Counted from the first letter of the stretch, positions 1 through 4,769 are shown. The stretch is DNA of 7,906 nucleotides from Candidatus Treponema faecavium (GCA_019113455.1 DXHG01000200.1:1-7906); one strand, 5' to 3'. Made by a program: numbers and translations. Notes: generated from the sequence alone by a model not told the origin.

Positions 1-15
1 CCATTCCGATTTCAT
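1..15 (-). CDS. Start of next leftward early gene (partial; possibly MuA-like transposase)
   Basis: Only the first five codons (M-K-S-E-W) lie inside the window; the gene continues leftward past base 1. The start is well supported: on the minus strand AAAGGAGAT stands 5 nt before an ATG. It begins 15 nt after the stop of the 74-aa gene and on the same strand, so it belongs to the same early operon. In Mu-type phages the transposase A gene follows ner, and MuA-family N-termini often have a Trp near the start of the first winged-helix domain. The identity as transposase is inferred from position and those few residues only. Confidence 0.5.
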
Positions 16-30
16 TTTTTATCTCCTTTG

Positions 31-255
31 CTATAATTTTTTTGTCAGCAGCTGCAGCGCGATGTCACGCAGCGCAGCTTCTTTGCTGTCTGCTGCGACA
101 CATACGCTGTGCTGACGGCTGTTTACGGTAAACGACAATGATTCGGTATTGTTGTTATACCCTTCAAAGTGTGCTTTGTGTCCTGCTGTACAGAGCAGCA
201 AGGTAGTTTCAAATCCCAGCAATTCAAGCGCTTCAATTTCTTGCTCTGTTTTCAA
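31..255 (-). CDS. Unknown small early phage protein, 74 aa
   Basis: I do not recognise this protein. It is small and mildly acidic at its N-terminus (K-T-E-Q-E-I-E-A-L), has no signal peptide or clear membrane segment, and is predicted to mix helix and strand. The start is a TTG preceded by an excellent Shine-Dalgarno (GAGGAGGT, about 6 nt upstream); no ATG fits better. The TTG overlaps the TGA of an upstream 12-codon minigene (TTGA), which suggests translational coupling. It sits between the Ner-like regulator and the next early gene, so it is probably made early in the lytic cycle. Its function is unknown. Confidence 0.72.
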   Translation of the reverse strand: MKTEQEIEALELLGFETTLLLCTAGHKAHFEGYNNNTESLSFTVNSRQHSVCVAADSKEAALRDIALQLLTKKL

Positions 256-290
256 TCTTTACCTCCTCTTAAACTTATTTTGCCGGTCAT
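252..290 (-). CDS. Possible 12-codon minigene coupled to the next gene
   Basis: On the minus strand GGAG is followed after 8 nt by ATG and twelve codons (MTGKISLRGGKD), then TGA. The TGA overlaps the TTG start of the 74-aa gene as TTGA. The Arg-Gly-Gly codons (AGAGGAGGT) are themselves the Shine-Dalgarno of that next gene, so ribosomes translating the minigene would cover and then re-initiate at the downstream start. It may be a leader peptide for translational control, or a chance short ORF. The well-placed SD and exact stop/start overlap are the only evidence. Confidence 0.35.
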   Translation of the reverse strand: MTGKISLRGGKD

Positions 291-308
291 AACGCAGACT
301 CCTTTTTT

Positions 309-325
309 GCCCTGCTGTACAGGGC
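309..325 (-). other. Hairpin before the minigene ribosome binding site
   Basis: GCCCTG and CAGGGC form a 6-bp stem with a 5-nt loop. On the minus-strand transcript it is followed by an A-run and GGAG, so it is not an intrinsic terminator in that direction. It may guard or stabilise the ribosome binding site of the minigene. A similar hairpin plus purine run occurs at 2093-2129. Confidence 0.45.
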
Positions 326-334
326 TTGTTGTAA

Positions 335-357
335 CCGGCAATACTCACGATTGCCGG
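335..357 (-). other. 8-bp stem-loop just after the Ner-like gene
   Basis: CCGGCAAT and ATTGCCGG form a perfect 8-bp stem with a 7-nt loop, 8 nt beyond the stop of the Ner-like gene in the early transcript. No U-run follows, so it is more likely an RNA-stability or processing element than a terminator. Confidence 0.5.
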
Positions 358-365
358 CGTGACGC

Positions 366-605
366 TCACGCAGCGCCTGTCCGCAGCCGCTTAAGCATCT
401 CGTTCCAGCCCGGGTAGCCGAGTATCCGGGCAATTTCCGCCTCTATCCGGGCGGAGTGTCTCCGTCCGGATATGACTCTGCTCACAACTGTGTGAGTCAT
501 ATTCAGACGGCGGGCAACGTCTGTGACGCCGCTGCCCGCCAATTCGAGGCGGTACCGCAGCCATGCGGATTCATCAGGCCGCGGCGTTATGGCGTACACA
601 ACCAC
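366..605 (-). CDS. Ner/Cro-like HTH regulator of the early operon
   Basis: This 79-aa protein has a helix-turn-helix at about residues 26-64 (V-T-D-V-A-R-R-L-N-M-T-H-T-V-V-S-R-V-I-S-G-R), followed by a basic tail. It is a size and fold match for Mu Ner and other small winged/HTH regulators, although I cannot claim close identity to Mu Ner. Ner binds between the early and repressor promoters and turns both down. Here it is the first gene of the leftward early operon, divergent from the S24 repressor, exactly where Ner or Cro sits. The start is GTG with AAGGAGG 4 nt upstream; a second in-frame GTG two codons later is possible. A hairpin at 617-635 abuts the SD. Confidence 0.8.
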   Translation of the reverse strand: MVVYAITPRPDESAWLRYRLELAGSGVTDVARRLNMTHTVVSRVISGRRHSARIEAEIARILGYPGWNEMLKRLRTGAA

Positions 606-609
606 GGCG

Positions 610-635
610 CCTCCTTTTCCCGTATTTTCCGGGAA
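610..635 (-). promoter_or_regulatory. Ner-like gene SD with abutting hairpin
   Basis: On the minus strand TTCCCG and CGGGAA (617-622 and 630-635) form a 6-bp stem with a 7-nt loop. The stem is directly followed by AAGGAGG (616-610) and the GTG start. The hairpin touches the SD without including it, so it could act as a ribosome standby or partial occlusion structure. Confidence 0.4.
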
Positions 636-696
636 GCGGCTAAAGCCCTTTTGAACCTCAGCCGAAATTTTTCAATGGGAAAAATTCTTCCGTTAC

Positions 697-714
697 AAGG
701 CACATTTGTGCCTT
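697..714. promoter_or_regulatory. 18-bp palindrome, candidate repressor or Ner operator
   Basis: AAGGCACATTTGTGCCTT is a perfect inverted repeat (8-bp arms, TT centre). It lies just downstream of the inferred start site (about 718) of the leftward early promoter, where a bound dimer would block transcription. It is the best candidate operator for the divergent S24 repressor or the Ner-like protein. Confidence 0.65.
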
Positions 715-765
715 ATTAGTTTAGATTATCAATGATTATTGCTTATTAGTCAATAAGTGATAATC
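712..765. promoter_or_regulatory. Operator-like repeats between early and repressor genes
   Basis: Three overlapping patterns are visible. CTTATTAGT is directly repeated 30 bp apart (712-720 and 742-750), about three helical turns. CTTATT-AGTC-AATAAG (742-757) is a 6-bp inverted repeat covering the -35 of the leftward promoter. GATTATC (724-730) and GATAATC (759-765) form a wider inverted repeat whose left arm is the -10. Such clustering is typical of phage switch regions. Confidence 0.55.
725..753 (-). promoter_or_regulatory. Leftward early promoter
   Basis: On the minus strand TTGACT (753-748) and GATAAT (730-725) are separated by exactly 17 bp, a near-consensus sigma70 promoter. The predicted start near 718 gives a 5' UTR of about 113 nt ahead of the Ner-like gene. 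Both boxes lie inside operator-like repeats, fitting repression in the lysogen. Confidence 0.68.
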
Positions 766-783
766 AAAAAAGGAGTGTTTTTT

Positions 784-1410
784 TTGAATATATCTGACAG
801 ATTATCTGATTATTTTAATTTATCACTGAGCAACATTGAGAAGAAACTCAATTTGTCAAATGGTTATATCAGCAATTATAAAAATGGTAAAATCAAAAAT
901 CCGTCTAAGTTAGTGCAATCATTGAGAGAGATGAAATTAAACCCAAATTACTTTTTAACGGGTGAAGGCAGTCCGGAGCTGGTTCCGACGCAGCAGCAGC
1001 ACATAAAAACTATCGCGGAATCAGTGGTCGGAAGATTCATCCCGTTTTTGGATCAGAAAGCATCAGCCGGATCAGGAAAGGAGCTTTTAGATGTAGACAG
1101 CTGCGATCGCTTTATCTGTATACCCGACAGCGCCGCGCGTGAAGATATGTATGCGATAAAAGTGGAAGGAGACAGCATGTATCCAACGCTGAAAAATGGG
1201 GATGTTGTCGTTTGTGAAGTAGCGGGATGGCATGGGGACGGGATCTATGTAATCAAAACGCGCGAATTTGCGTTTGTAAAGCGCGTTATTCTGCAGCCGG
1301 ACGGGTATCAGGTTATCAGCGACAATGCACTGTATCCGCCATATCAGGTTTCTCCTGACGAGGACACGTTTATTGTGGGTAAAGTGTGCTATGCCATTGT
1401 TCAGATGTAG
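784..1410 (+). CDS. LexA/S24-family phage repressor (Mu c analogue)
   Basis: This is a two-domain self-cleaving repressor of about 208 aa. The N-terminal HTH (residues about 13-40, S-N-I-E-K-K-L-N-L-S-N-G-Y-I-S-N-Y) binds operators. The C-terminal S24 peptidase domain shows the Ala95-Gly96 cleavage site (A-S-A-G-S-G), the Ser131 nucleophile in G-D-S-M-Y-P-T, and Lys166 in F-V-K-R. The serine-lysine spacing is as in LexA, so autocleavage on RecA activation after DNA damage is expected. I chose the TTG at 784 because AAAGGAG lies 8 nt upstream; an in-frame GTG at 757 has that SD inside its own coding sequence. Mu c itself is not S24-like, so induction here may be SOS-linked. The first 200 bp are markedly AT-rich. 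Confidence 0.9.
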   Translation: MNISDRLSDYFNLSLSNIEKKLNLSNGYISNYKNGKIKNPSKLVQSLREMKLNPNYFLTGEGSPELVPTQQQHIKTIAESVVGRFIPFLDQKASAGSGKELLDVDSCDRFICIPDSAAREDMYAIKVEGDSMYPTLKNGDVVVCEVAGWHGDGIYVIKTREFAFVKRVILQPDGYQVISDNALYPPYQVSPDEDTFIVGKVCYAIVQM

Positions 1411-1425
1411 TGGATGTGATATACT
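1397..1425 (+). promoter_or_regulatory. Candidate promoter of the lipoprotein gene
   Basis: TTGTTC and TATACT are separated by 17 bp, and the -10 is preceded by TGTGA. The promoter overlaps the last codons of the repressor gene. The inferred start near 1432 leaves about 44 nt before the lipoprotein ATG. A separate promoter would allow expression in the lysogen. Confidence 0.45.
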
Positions 1426-1475
1426 CGTTGTGAGTTTGCCGATAAAAAGCTGGTAATATCATTATGGAGGTTTCT

Positions 1476-1961
1476 ATGAAAAACAGGTGTTTTATTGTTG
1501 CGTTAGGGATATTTTTGTTGTTTTCTGCTTCTTGCACATCAACTGCCCCAACAGAGCCGTTGCAAAAAAAATATGAACAGATAATTGAATTTAGCGAGTT
1601 AGATAGTAAAACAATTTTTGACAGAGCAAATGTTTGGGCTGTCAGAGCATTTAACAGTGCGGATGCTGTAATTGAGTACTCAAACGAAGAATCGGGTACT
1701 ATTGCTGGAAAGTTTGTTTACGATGTTTTTGCAACATATTTCTTTTATAACATTGACAAAGCTCGTGTCATACTAACAATAAACATAAAAGATAATAGAT
1801 GTCGATTAACATATCAGATGGCGGACATACATATAACAGGTGCATCTTCTCTTTGGAGAGCTCCCTCTGATGCAGAGTTTAAGCAGATGAAATTTGAAGA
1901 AACATGTGAATCGTTGACTCAAGATTTTAAAAAAGCTATTGAAACAACTGATGATTGGTAG
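1476..1961 (+). CDS. Prophage lipoprotein, DUF4468-like (moron candidate)
   Basis: A 161-aa lipoprotein. The signal peptide runs from a short basic start (M-K-N-R) through a hydrophobic core to a lipobox ending S17-A18-S19-C20, relaxed in the way seen in spirochaetes. The mature part (I-F-D-R-A-N-V-W-A-V-R-A-F, then V-I-E-Y-S-N-E-E-S-G-T-I-A-G-K) has the pattern of DUF4468, a TBP-like-fold domain of unknown function; this is my recollection of the family and was not searched. The start at 1476 has GGAGG 5 nt upstream; an in-frame ATG at 1464 precedes that SD. The gene is AT-rich compared with the late operon, with its own promoter and terminator, a typical moron. Superinfection exclusion or surface modification are guesses. 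Confidence 0.8.
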   Translation: MKNRCFIVALGIFLLFSASCTSTAPTEPLQKKYEQIIEFSELDSKTIFDRANVWAVRAFNSADAVIEYSNEESGTIAGKFVYDVFATYFFYNIDKARVILTINIKDNRCRLTYQMADIHITGASSLWRAPSDAEFKQMKFEETCESLTQDFKKAIETTDDW

Positions 1962-1962
1962 C

Positions 1963-1990
1963 AAAAAGCCCCGATTATACGGGGATTTTT
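1963..1990 (+). terminator. Intrinsic terminator of the lipoprotein gene
   Basis: CCCCG (1969-1973) and CGGGG (1980-1984) form a GC stem with a 6-nt loop. It is flanked by AAAAA upstream and TTTTT downstream, beginning right after the lipoprotein stop codon. Confidence 0.75.
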
Positions 1991-2001
1991 GTGTAACATT
2001 T

Positions 2002-2040
2002 TCCGATCGATCACACCAAAAATCGGACTTGGATTCCGAT
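2002..2040 (+). other. Alternative pairing element upstream of a terminator
   Basis: ATCGGA at 2022-2027 can pair either with TCCGAT at 2002-2007 or with TCCGAT at 2035-2040, two mutually exclusive hairpins. They lie between two terminators in a stretch with no gene. This could be part of a small RNA or leader, or a chance repeat. Confidence 0.3.
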
Positions 2041-2052
2041 ACTGAACAATGT

Positions 2053-2080
2053 GCTCCGCAAATGTGCGGAGCTTTTTTTT
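2053..2080 (+). terminator. Strong intrinsic terminator
   Basis: GCTCCGCA (2053-2060) and TGCGGAGC (2065-2072) form a perfect 8-bp stem with a 4-nt loop, followed by eight T. It is the second terminator after the lipoprotein gene. Its own upstream transcript, if any, is unidentified. Confidence 0.8.
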
Positions 2081-2092
2081 CCCATTTCAGAA

Positions 2093-2129
2093 TCCTTCTT
2101 TTACCCTGCTGCGCAGGGATTATTGAACC
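2093..2129. repeat. Hairpin repeat related to 299-336
   Basis: CCCTGC and GCAGGG (2104-2109 and 2113-2118) form a tight hairpin. The surrounding 37 bp align with 299-336 at roughly 30 of 38 positions by eye, including the T-rich left flank, the hairpin and a right flank ending in AACC. The pair forms an imperfect direct repeat bracketing the immunity and lipoprotein region. Confidence 0.5.
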
Positions 2130-2141
2130 ATAAGAGCTGCA

Positions 2142-2176
2142 AAACAAGCCATACTTTTGTATGGCTTGTTTATTTT
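2142..2176 (+). terminator. 13-bp-stem intrinsic terminator before the late operon
   Basis: AAACAAGCCATAC (2142-2154) and GTATGGCTTGTTT (2159-2171) form a perfect 13-bp stem with a TTTT loop, followed by ATTTT. Upstream AAAA on the other strand means it could work in both directions. It insulates the late operon from upstream transcription. Confidence 0.8.
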
Positions 2177-2185
2177 AAATCTCCT

Positions 2186-2214
2186 TTGCACCATACCGCA
2201 GCAAAACTGATAAG
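2186..2214 (+). promoter_or_regulatory. Weak candidate late promoter
   Basis: TTGCAC and GATAAG are 17 bp apart, about 60 bp upstream of the first late gene and downstream of the last terminator. The match to consensus is only partial. An alternative -10, TATACT at 2221-2226, has no -35. Mu-type late promoters usually need an activator, so a poor -35 would not be surprising. Confidence 0.3.
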
Positions 2215-2219
2215 CCCCG

Positions 2220-2259
2220 TTATACTGGAGCCTGTCCTCGAGGATAAATAACAGTATAA
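2220..2259. promoter_or_regulatory. 40-bp dyad upstream of the late operon
   Basis: Outer arms TTATACTG (2220-2227) and CAGTATAA (2252-2259) and an inner palindrome TCCTCGAGGA (2235-2244) share exactly the same centre. The outer right arm ends at the SD of the first late gene. It may be a binding site for a late activator or repressor, or an mRNA leader hairpin. Confidence 0.55.
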
Positions 2260-2271
2260 GGAGGCCATACA

Positions 2272-2769
2272 ATGGCGGTAAATTTTACGGCTGCTGACCG
2301 CGTGGGTGTAGTCGGCGGCTACATCGGCGGTATCGGGCAGCTGCTGGGAATGATTCCCGGGCTTTTTGGCGGCGCAAACTGCGGCGCCGGGGTGTGCAGC
2401 GAAAACACGGCGGTATCCCGATACGAGCTTGCACAGGAGGGTAAAATTGCAGAGCTCCGCAGCGAGCGTGACGCGCTGGTACTCGGCAAAGAGACGGACA
2501 GCAAGATACTTGAGCTCTATAAGACTCTGGATCGGCGCTTTAGCGCTATGGGGCAGGAGCTTGCGCAGCTTGCTGCAAATCAGGCTGTCGTAAATCAAAA
2601 AGTAACAGACAATCTTGCATTTGTCGACAGCAAAATCGATGCGGCAAAAAAGGAGACGCTCTGTTATGTTAATGCGACATTTGTTCCGGGTAAACTCGTG
2701 ATGCCACTTGACGCGATCTGTCCGCCTGCACAGGCAGCCACTACAACCACTACTACGCCTGCAGCGTAG
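2272..2769 (+). CDS. Gly-zipper and coiled-coil phage protein, first gene of the late operon
   Basis: A 165-aa protein of unknown function. Residues about 12-42 are hydrophobic and glycine-rich with repeated G-x-x-x-G spacing (V-G-G-Y-I-G-G-I-G, then P-G-L-F-G-G) plus two Cys. Residues about 50-128 form a charged helix likely to be a coiled coil. The C-terminal part carries V-P-G-K-L-V-M-P-L-D-A-I-C-P-P and then a run of Thr (A-T-T-T-T-T-T-P-A-A). I recall similar C-termini in unannotated phage proteins but no assigned function. AAGGAGG lies 7 nt before the ATG. As first late gene next to the lysis cassette it could be a virion fibre or a membrane-active protein; neither is shown. Confidence 0.8.
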   Translation: MAVNFTAADRVGVVGGYIGGIGQLLGMIPGLFGGANCGAGVCSENTAVSRYELAQEGKIAELRSERDALVLGKETDSKILELYKTLDRRFSAMGQELAQLAANQAVVNQKVTDNLAFVDSKIDAAKKETLCYVNATFVPGKLVMPLDAICPPAQAATTTTTTPAA

Positions 2770-2778
2770 TATGTGTTT

Positions 2779-2802
2779 CCGTACCAGCGCTCGCTGGTAC
2801 GG
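2779..2802 (+). other. Intergenic 10-bp stem-loop
   Basis: CCGTACCAGC (2779-2788) and GCTGGTACGG (2793-2802) form a perfect 10-bp stem with a GCTC loop, filling the gap between the first two late genes. No T-run follows, so it is not a standard terminator. It ends 15 nt before the next ATG and could serve as an mRNA processing or 3'-end protection site that sets different expression levels. Confidence 0.6.
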
Positions 2803-2817
2803 TGTGAAGGATGGAGT

Positions 2818-3159
2818 ATGGTAGCTATTGCAGATGCAAAAGAGCAGCTCAAAAACTGGATTGATAAAAATCTCATTATGAAGATACCGGGCGAAGGCAA
2901 ACGTGCGCTGGTAGCTGTTATCGCAAATCGTGTCATACAACACGGCGAACAGCTGCTGAGTGGCGGGATGCCGGGTACATATCTGTTAAGCGGGACAGGC
3001 ATTATCCGTGACGGCATGATTGATGAGAACGTGCTGCTTGAGCTTAGGGACGCACTCGGCAGCGGCACAATTGATATTGCCATCCCGCTTATCGGGACGT
3101 TTGCTCTCGATAGAGAGGCTGTAGAATCGCTCTATCAGGCACTGATCAGTAAGGGGTAA
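2818..3159 (+). CDS. Unknown late protein, 113 aa
   Basis: I do not recognise this protein. It begins M-V-A-I-A-D-A-K-E-Q-L-K-N-W-I-D-K, has a Gly-rich middle (L-L-S-G-G-M-P-G-T-Y-L-L-S-G-T-G), and ends with alternating hydrophobic stretches and a helix (D-R-E-A-V-E-S-L-Y-Q-A-L-I). It has no signal peptide and no clear TM segment. I chose the ATG at 2818 because AAGGA lies 6 nt upstream; an in-frame GTG at 2773 has no SD and would place a strong hairpin inside the gene. Only 4 nt separate it from the next gene, so the two are surely co-transcribed. Its length and composition would suit a small structural or accessory protein. Confidence 0.72.
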   Translation: MVAIADAKEQLKNWIDKNLIMKIPGEGKRALVAVIANRVIQHGEQLLSGGMPGTYLLSGTGIIRDGMIDENVLLELRDALGSGTIDIAIPLIGTFALDREAVESLYQALISKG

Positions 3160-3163
3160 AAAA

Positions 3164-3481
3164 ATGAACGAAGAAGAAAAAAAACTGCTAAAAATGCTTA
3201 TAAAAATGCAAAGTGATGACATTAATGACGCTGAAATGCTTGCAGAATACGCGGAAAAAGCAAAAAGCAGCGGACACACGGAGCTGGCACAGCGGTTTGC
3301 CTCGCGGGCAAAAATGCGCGCGTCGCAATACGATGAAGACGAAAGCGAACTGCGGGAATATCTCAAAAAAACGAAAGGAGAAAATGCCCCGAACAGTGTG
3401 CAGTCTCAGTGTCTTGAGCTCATGCTTGAATCGCAGCAAGAAAAATACCGGCAGGTAATGACCCGCGTGAACGCAATCTAA
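3164..3481 (+). CDS. Unknown helical late protein, 105 aa
   Basis: A highly charged, almost wholly alpha-helical protein rich in Glu, Lys, Ala and Met (M-N-E-E-E-K-K-L-L-K-M-L). It shows no membrane segment, signal or recognisable domain. AAGGGG lies 7 nt before the ATG. The gene starts 4 nt after its neighbour and is followed after 16 nt by the C39-like peptidase gene. An A8 tract covers codons 5-7, a place where replication or transcription slippage could occur. The function is unknown; soluble helical proteins at this position may be chaperone-like or virion-internal, but nothing in the sequence proves it. Confidence 0.72.
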   Translation: MNEEEKKLLKMLIKMQSDDINDAEMLAEYAEKAKSSGHTELAQRFASRAKMRASQYDEDESELREYLKKTKGENAPNSVQSQCLELMLESQQEKYRQVMTRVNAI

Positions 3482-3497
3482 AACACGGAGGTAATAC

Positions 3498-4136
3498 ATG
3501 TACAAAAACAACAGCAAAGACAAACCGTATTATACCCAGCGCAACAATCATATTAAGCCGGGTACGTCGTGCAATGTAACGAGTATGATTGCGGGGCTGT
3601 CTGCGGCGGGGTATCCGGTAGACAGCCTGGTGCCTGAGGGCGTGCAGCCGGAGGATTCGCTTCTGCGCTACATCATGACGGACGCAGCGTGCAGCAGGCT
3701 GTGGCGGAGGCTCGATCCGTCAGGCAAAATACCGCCTAACGAGTGGCACGACGTGCTTGCCTATGGCTGCAACCGGTGGCTCGGCGCTCACGGCATTAAA
3801 CGCAATCCGGTAACATTTACTCAGGCACGTATAACAGATGTACGCAATATGATAGACGCCGGCGGCGCTGCGGTAGTATCTGGTGTGTTTGAAACAGTGA
3901 CTGGCAAAATCAACCATATCGTGTGCGTTGTCGGCTATGACGGAGACGATCTTATCATAGACGACCCGTGGGGAGATTTCCGCGACAAATATAAGACGCA
4001 GCAGGGCAACGACATCCCCTTAACGGCAGCGCAATGGTCGGAAATGCTTAAACCGGTCAATCAGGGGAAAAAATGGGCGCATCTCATTGCACCCTACAAA
4101 AAGAAAGAAGAAAACACAGAAGGAGAAGCTGCATGA
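3498..4136 (+). CDS. C39-like cysteine peptidase, probable endolysin
   Basis: A 212-aa papain-fold peptidase of the C39_2 type. The N-terminus shows Q14-R-N-N then G22-T-S-C25-N-V-T-S-M, matching the oxyanion Gln and the catalytic Cys with its conserved following residues. The catalytic His is H140 in I-N-H-I-V-C-V-V-G-Y-D, and D155/D156 in I-I-D-D-P-W-G-D supply the third residue. All key residues are present. It has no signal peptide, so release would need a holin, and a two-TM holin candidate follows with an ATGA overlap. Position in the Mu lysis slot suggests it cuts peptidoglycan cross-bridges or stem peptides; the Lys/Glu-rich tail (about 200-212) may aid wall binding. It has GGAGG 6 nt upstream of the ATG. 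Confidence 0.82.
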   Translation: MYKNNSKDKPYYTQRNNHIKPGTSCNVTSMIAGLSAAGYPVDSLVPEGVQPEDSLLRYIMTDAACSRLWRRLDPSGKIPPNEWHDVLAYGCNRWLGAHGIKRNPVTFTQARITDVRNMIDAGGAAVVSGVFETVTGKINHIVCVVGYDGDDLIIDDPWGDFRDKYKTQQGNDIPLTAAQWSEMLKPVNQGKKWAHLIAPYKKKEENTEGEAA

Positions 4137-4417
4137 AAGCAAAACAAGTATCGTTATGGGTGATTATTTTCGCCGTGGTGTGGGTACTCGGGTTATCGCT
4201 TGTTAAGGCGTTTCTGCCGCTTTGGGGACATGGAGAGTTTGGCTTATCCATGACCGAGATAGTGGCAAGCGGGGTGTTTTTTGTTATTGCATTTACTCCG
4301 GTTTACCGGAGTATCTGGCTTGATAAAAAACTGGGTCTTGAATATTTGCCCGCGGCAGACGAGGGAGCGGCGGATGGAGCATGCGCAAAAACAGACGCTC
4401 ATACGGCTGCTTATTAG
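4133..4417 (+). CDS. Two-TM holin candidate, 94 aa
   Basis: A small membrane protein with two hydrophobic helices, about residues 8-24 (L-W-V-I-I-F-A-V-V-W-V-L-G-L-S-L-V) and 42-58, a short loop and a charged tail. This is the shape of a class II holin, which would open the inner membrane to let the endolysin out. The start overlaps the peptidase stop as ATGA, with AAGGAG 8 nt upstream, so the two are translationally coupled. The longer upstream frame (from 4073) lies inside the peptidase gene and has no reason to be used. The last 44 nt overlap the start of the next ORF, and the last 37 nt are open in all three frames. Holin is inferred from topology and context only. Confidence 0.72.
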   Translation: MKAKQVSLWVIIFAVVWVLGLSLVKAFLPLWGHGEFGLSMTEIVASGVFFVIAFTPVYRSIWLDKKLGLEYLPAADEGAADGACAKTDAHTAAY

Positions 4418-4769
4418 TCTTTGCGTGGTGCTGCTCGTGTTTGGCGCCGGCGCAGTCAGCGGTTACGTTATCGCAATCAGACGTACAGGATCTGTGCCGG
4501 ACGCTCGAGAGCATGAGACAGTCACTCGCCGTCTTGAGACAGTCGCTGACCGCGTCGGACAGGGAGCTGCAAGCGCTCAAAGCGGAGTCAGTGAGGCTCG
4601 AGAACTCGTTGAACAAAGCAGCGGCGGCGCTCAGGCAATCGGAGAGCGAGCTTTGCGCATTGCAGACGGACAGCAGGGAGCTTGGGCAGCTGCTGAATCA
4701 ATCGAAGGAGGCATACGGGAAATTGAGCGCATACTGTGCGGCGCTCGAACGAAAGAACACCCTCCTTAA
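4374..4769 (+). CDS. Overlapping ORF, possible i-spanin (Rz-like), 131 aa
   Basis: This ORF has one N-terminal TM helix (residues about 9-35, L-I-R-L-L-I-S-L-C-V-V-L-L-V-F-G) and then an Ala/Glu/Arg-rich helical domain that would be periplasmic, ending R-E-I-E-R-I-L-C-G-A-R. That layout fits an inner-membrane spanin. GGGAG lies 6 nt before its ATG, a better ribosome site than that of the ORF overlapping it in the next frame (4381-4845). Almost the whole ORF is shared with that second ORF, as with Rz and Rz1. The other frame has the clearer coiled coil and GC-rich third positions, so this one could be a shadow; I consider both possibly translated. Confidence 0.45.
   Translation: MEHAQKQTLIRLLISLCVVLLVFGAGAVSGYVIAIRRTGSVPDAREHETVTRRLETVADRVGQGAASAQSGVSEARELVEQSSGGAQAIGERALRIADGQQGAWAAAESIEGGIREIERILCGARTKEHPP

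Noticed and set aside
697..765. CRISPR-like repeats in the switch region
   Set aside because: Only two short direct repeats and several dyads; no regular repeat-spacer unit. Operators explain them.
757..783. Upstream GTG start for the repressor
   Set aside because: The SD lies inside this extension and is correctly spaced for the TTG at 784; the extra residues (I-I-K-K-G-V-F-F) are encoded by the SD and T-run.
2083..2085. Short minus-strand ORF starting here after the second hairpin-SD-like site
   Set aside because: About 24 codons that read straight through the strong terminator hairpin at 2053-2080; kept only as part of the repeated hairpin-SD-ATG observation.
1806..2147. 113-aa minus-strand ORF across the terminator cluster
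   Set aside because: It would read through three hairpins and the lipoprotein gene's 3' half; no SD and no domain-like pattern.
2742..2768. ACT/ACC triplet run as a phase-variable tract
   Set aside because: The Thr codons are mixed and in frame at the protein C-terminus; not a pure repeat prone to slippage.
2170..2943. 257-aa minus-strand ORF
   Set aside because: It is antisense to two well-supported late genes with good SDs, has a Cys/Arg/Ser-rich random-looking composition, and runs through the terminator and dyad region.
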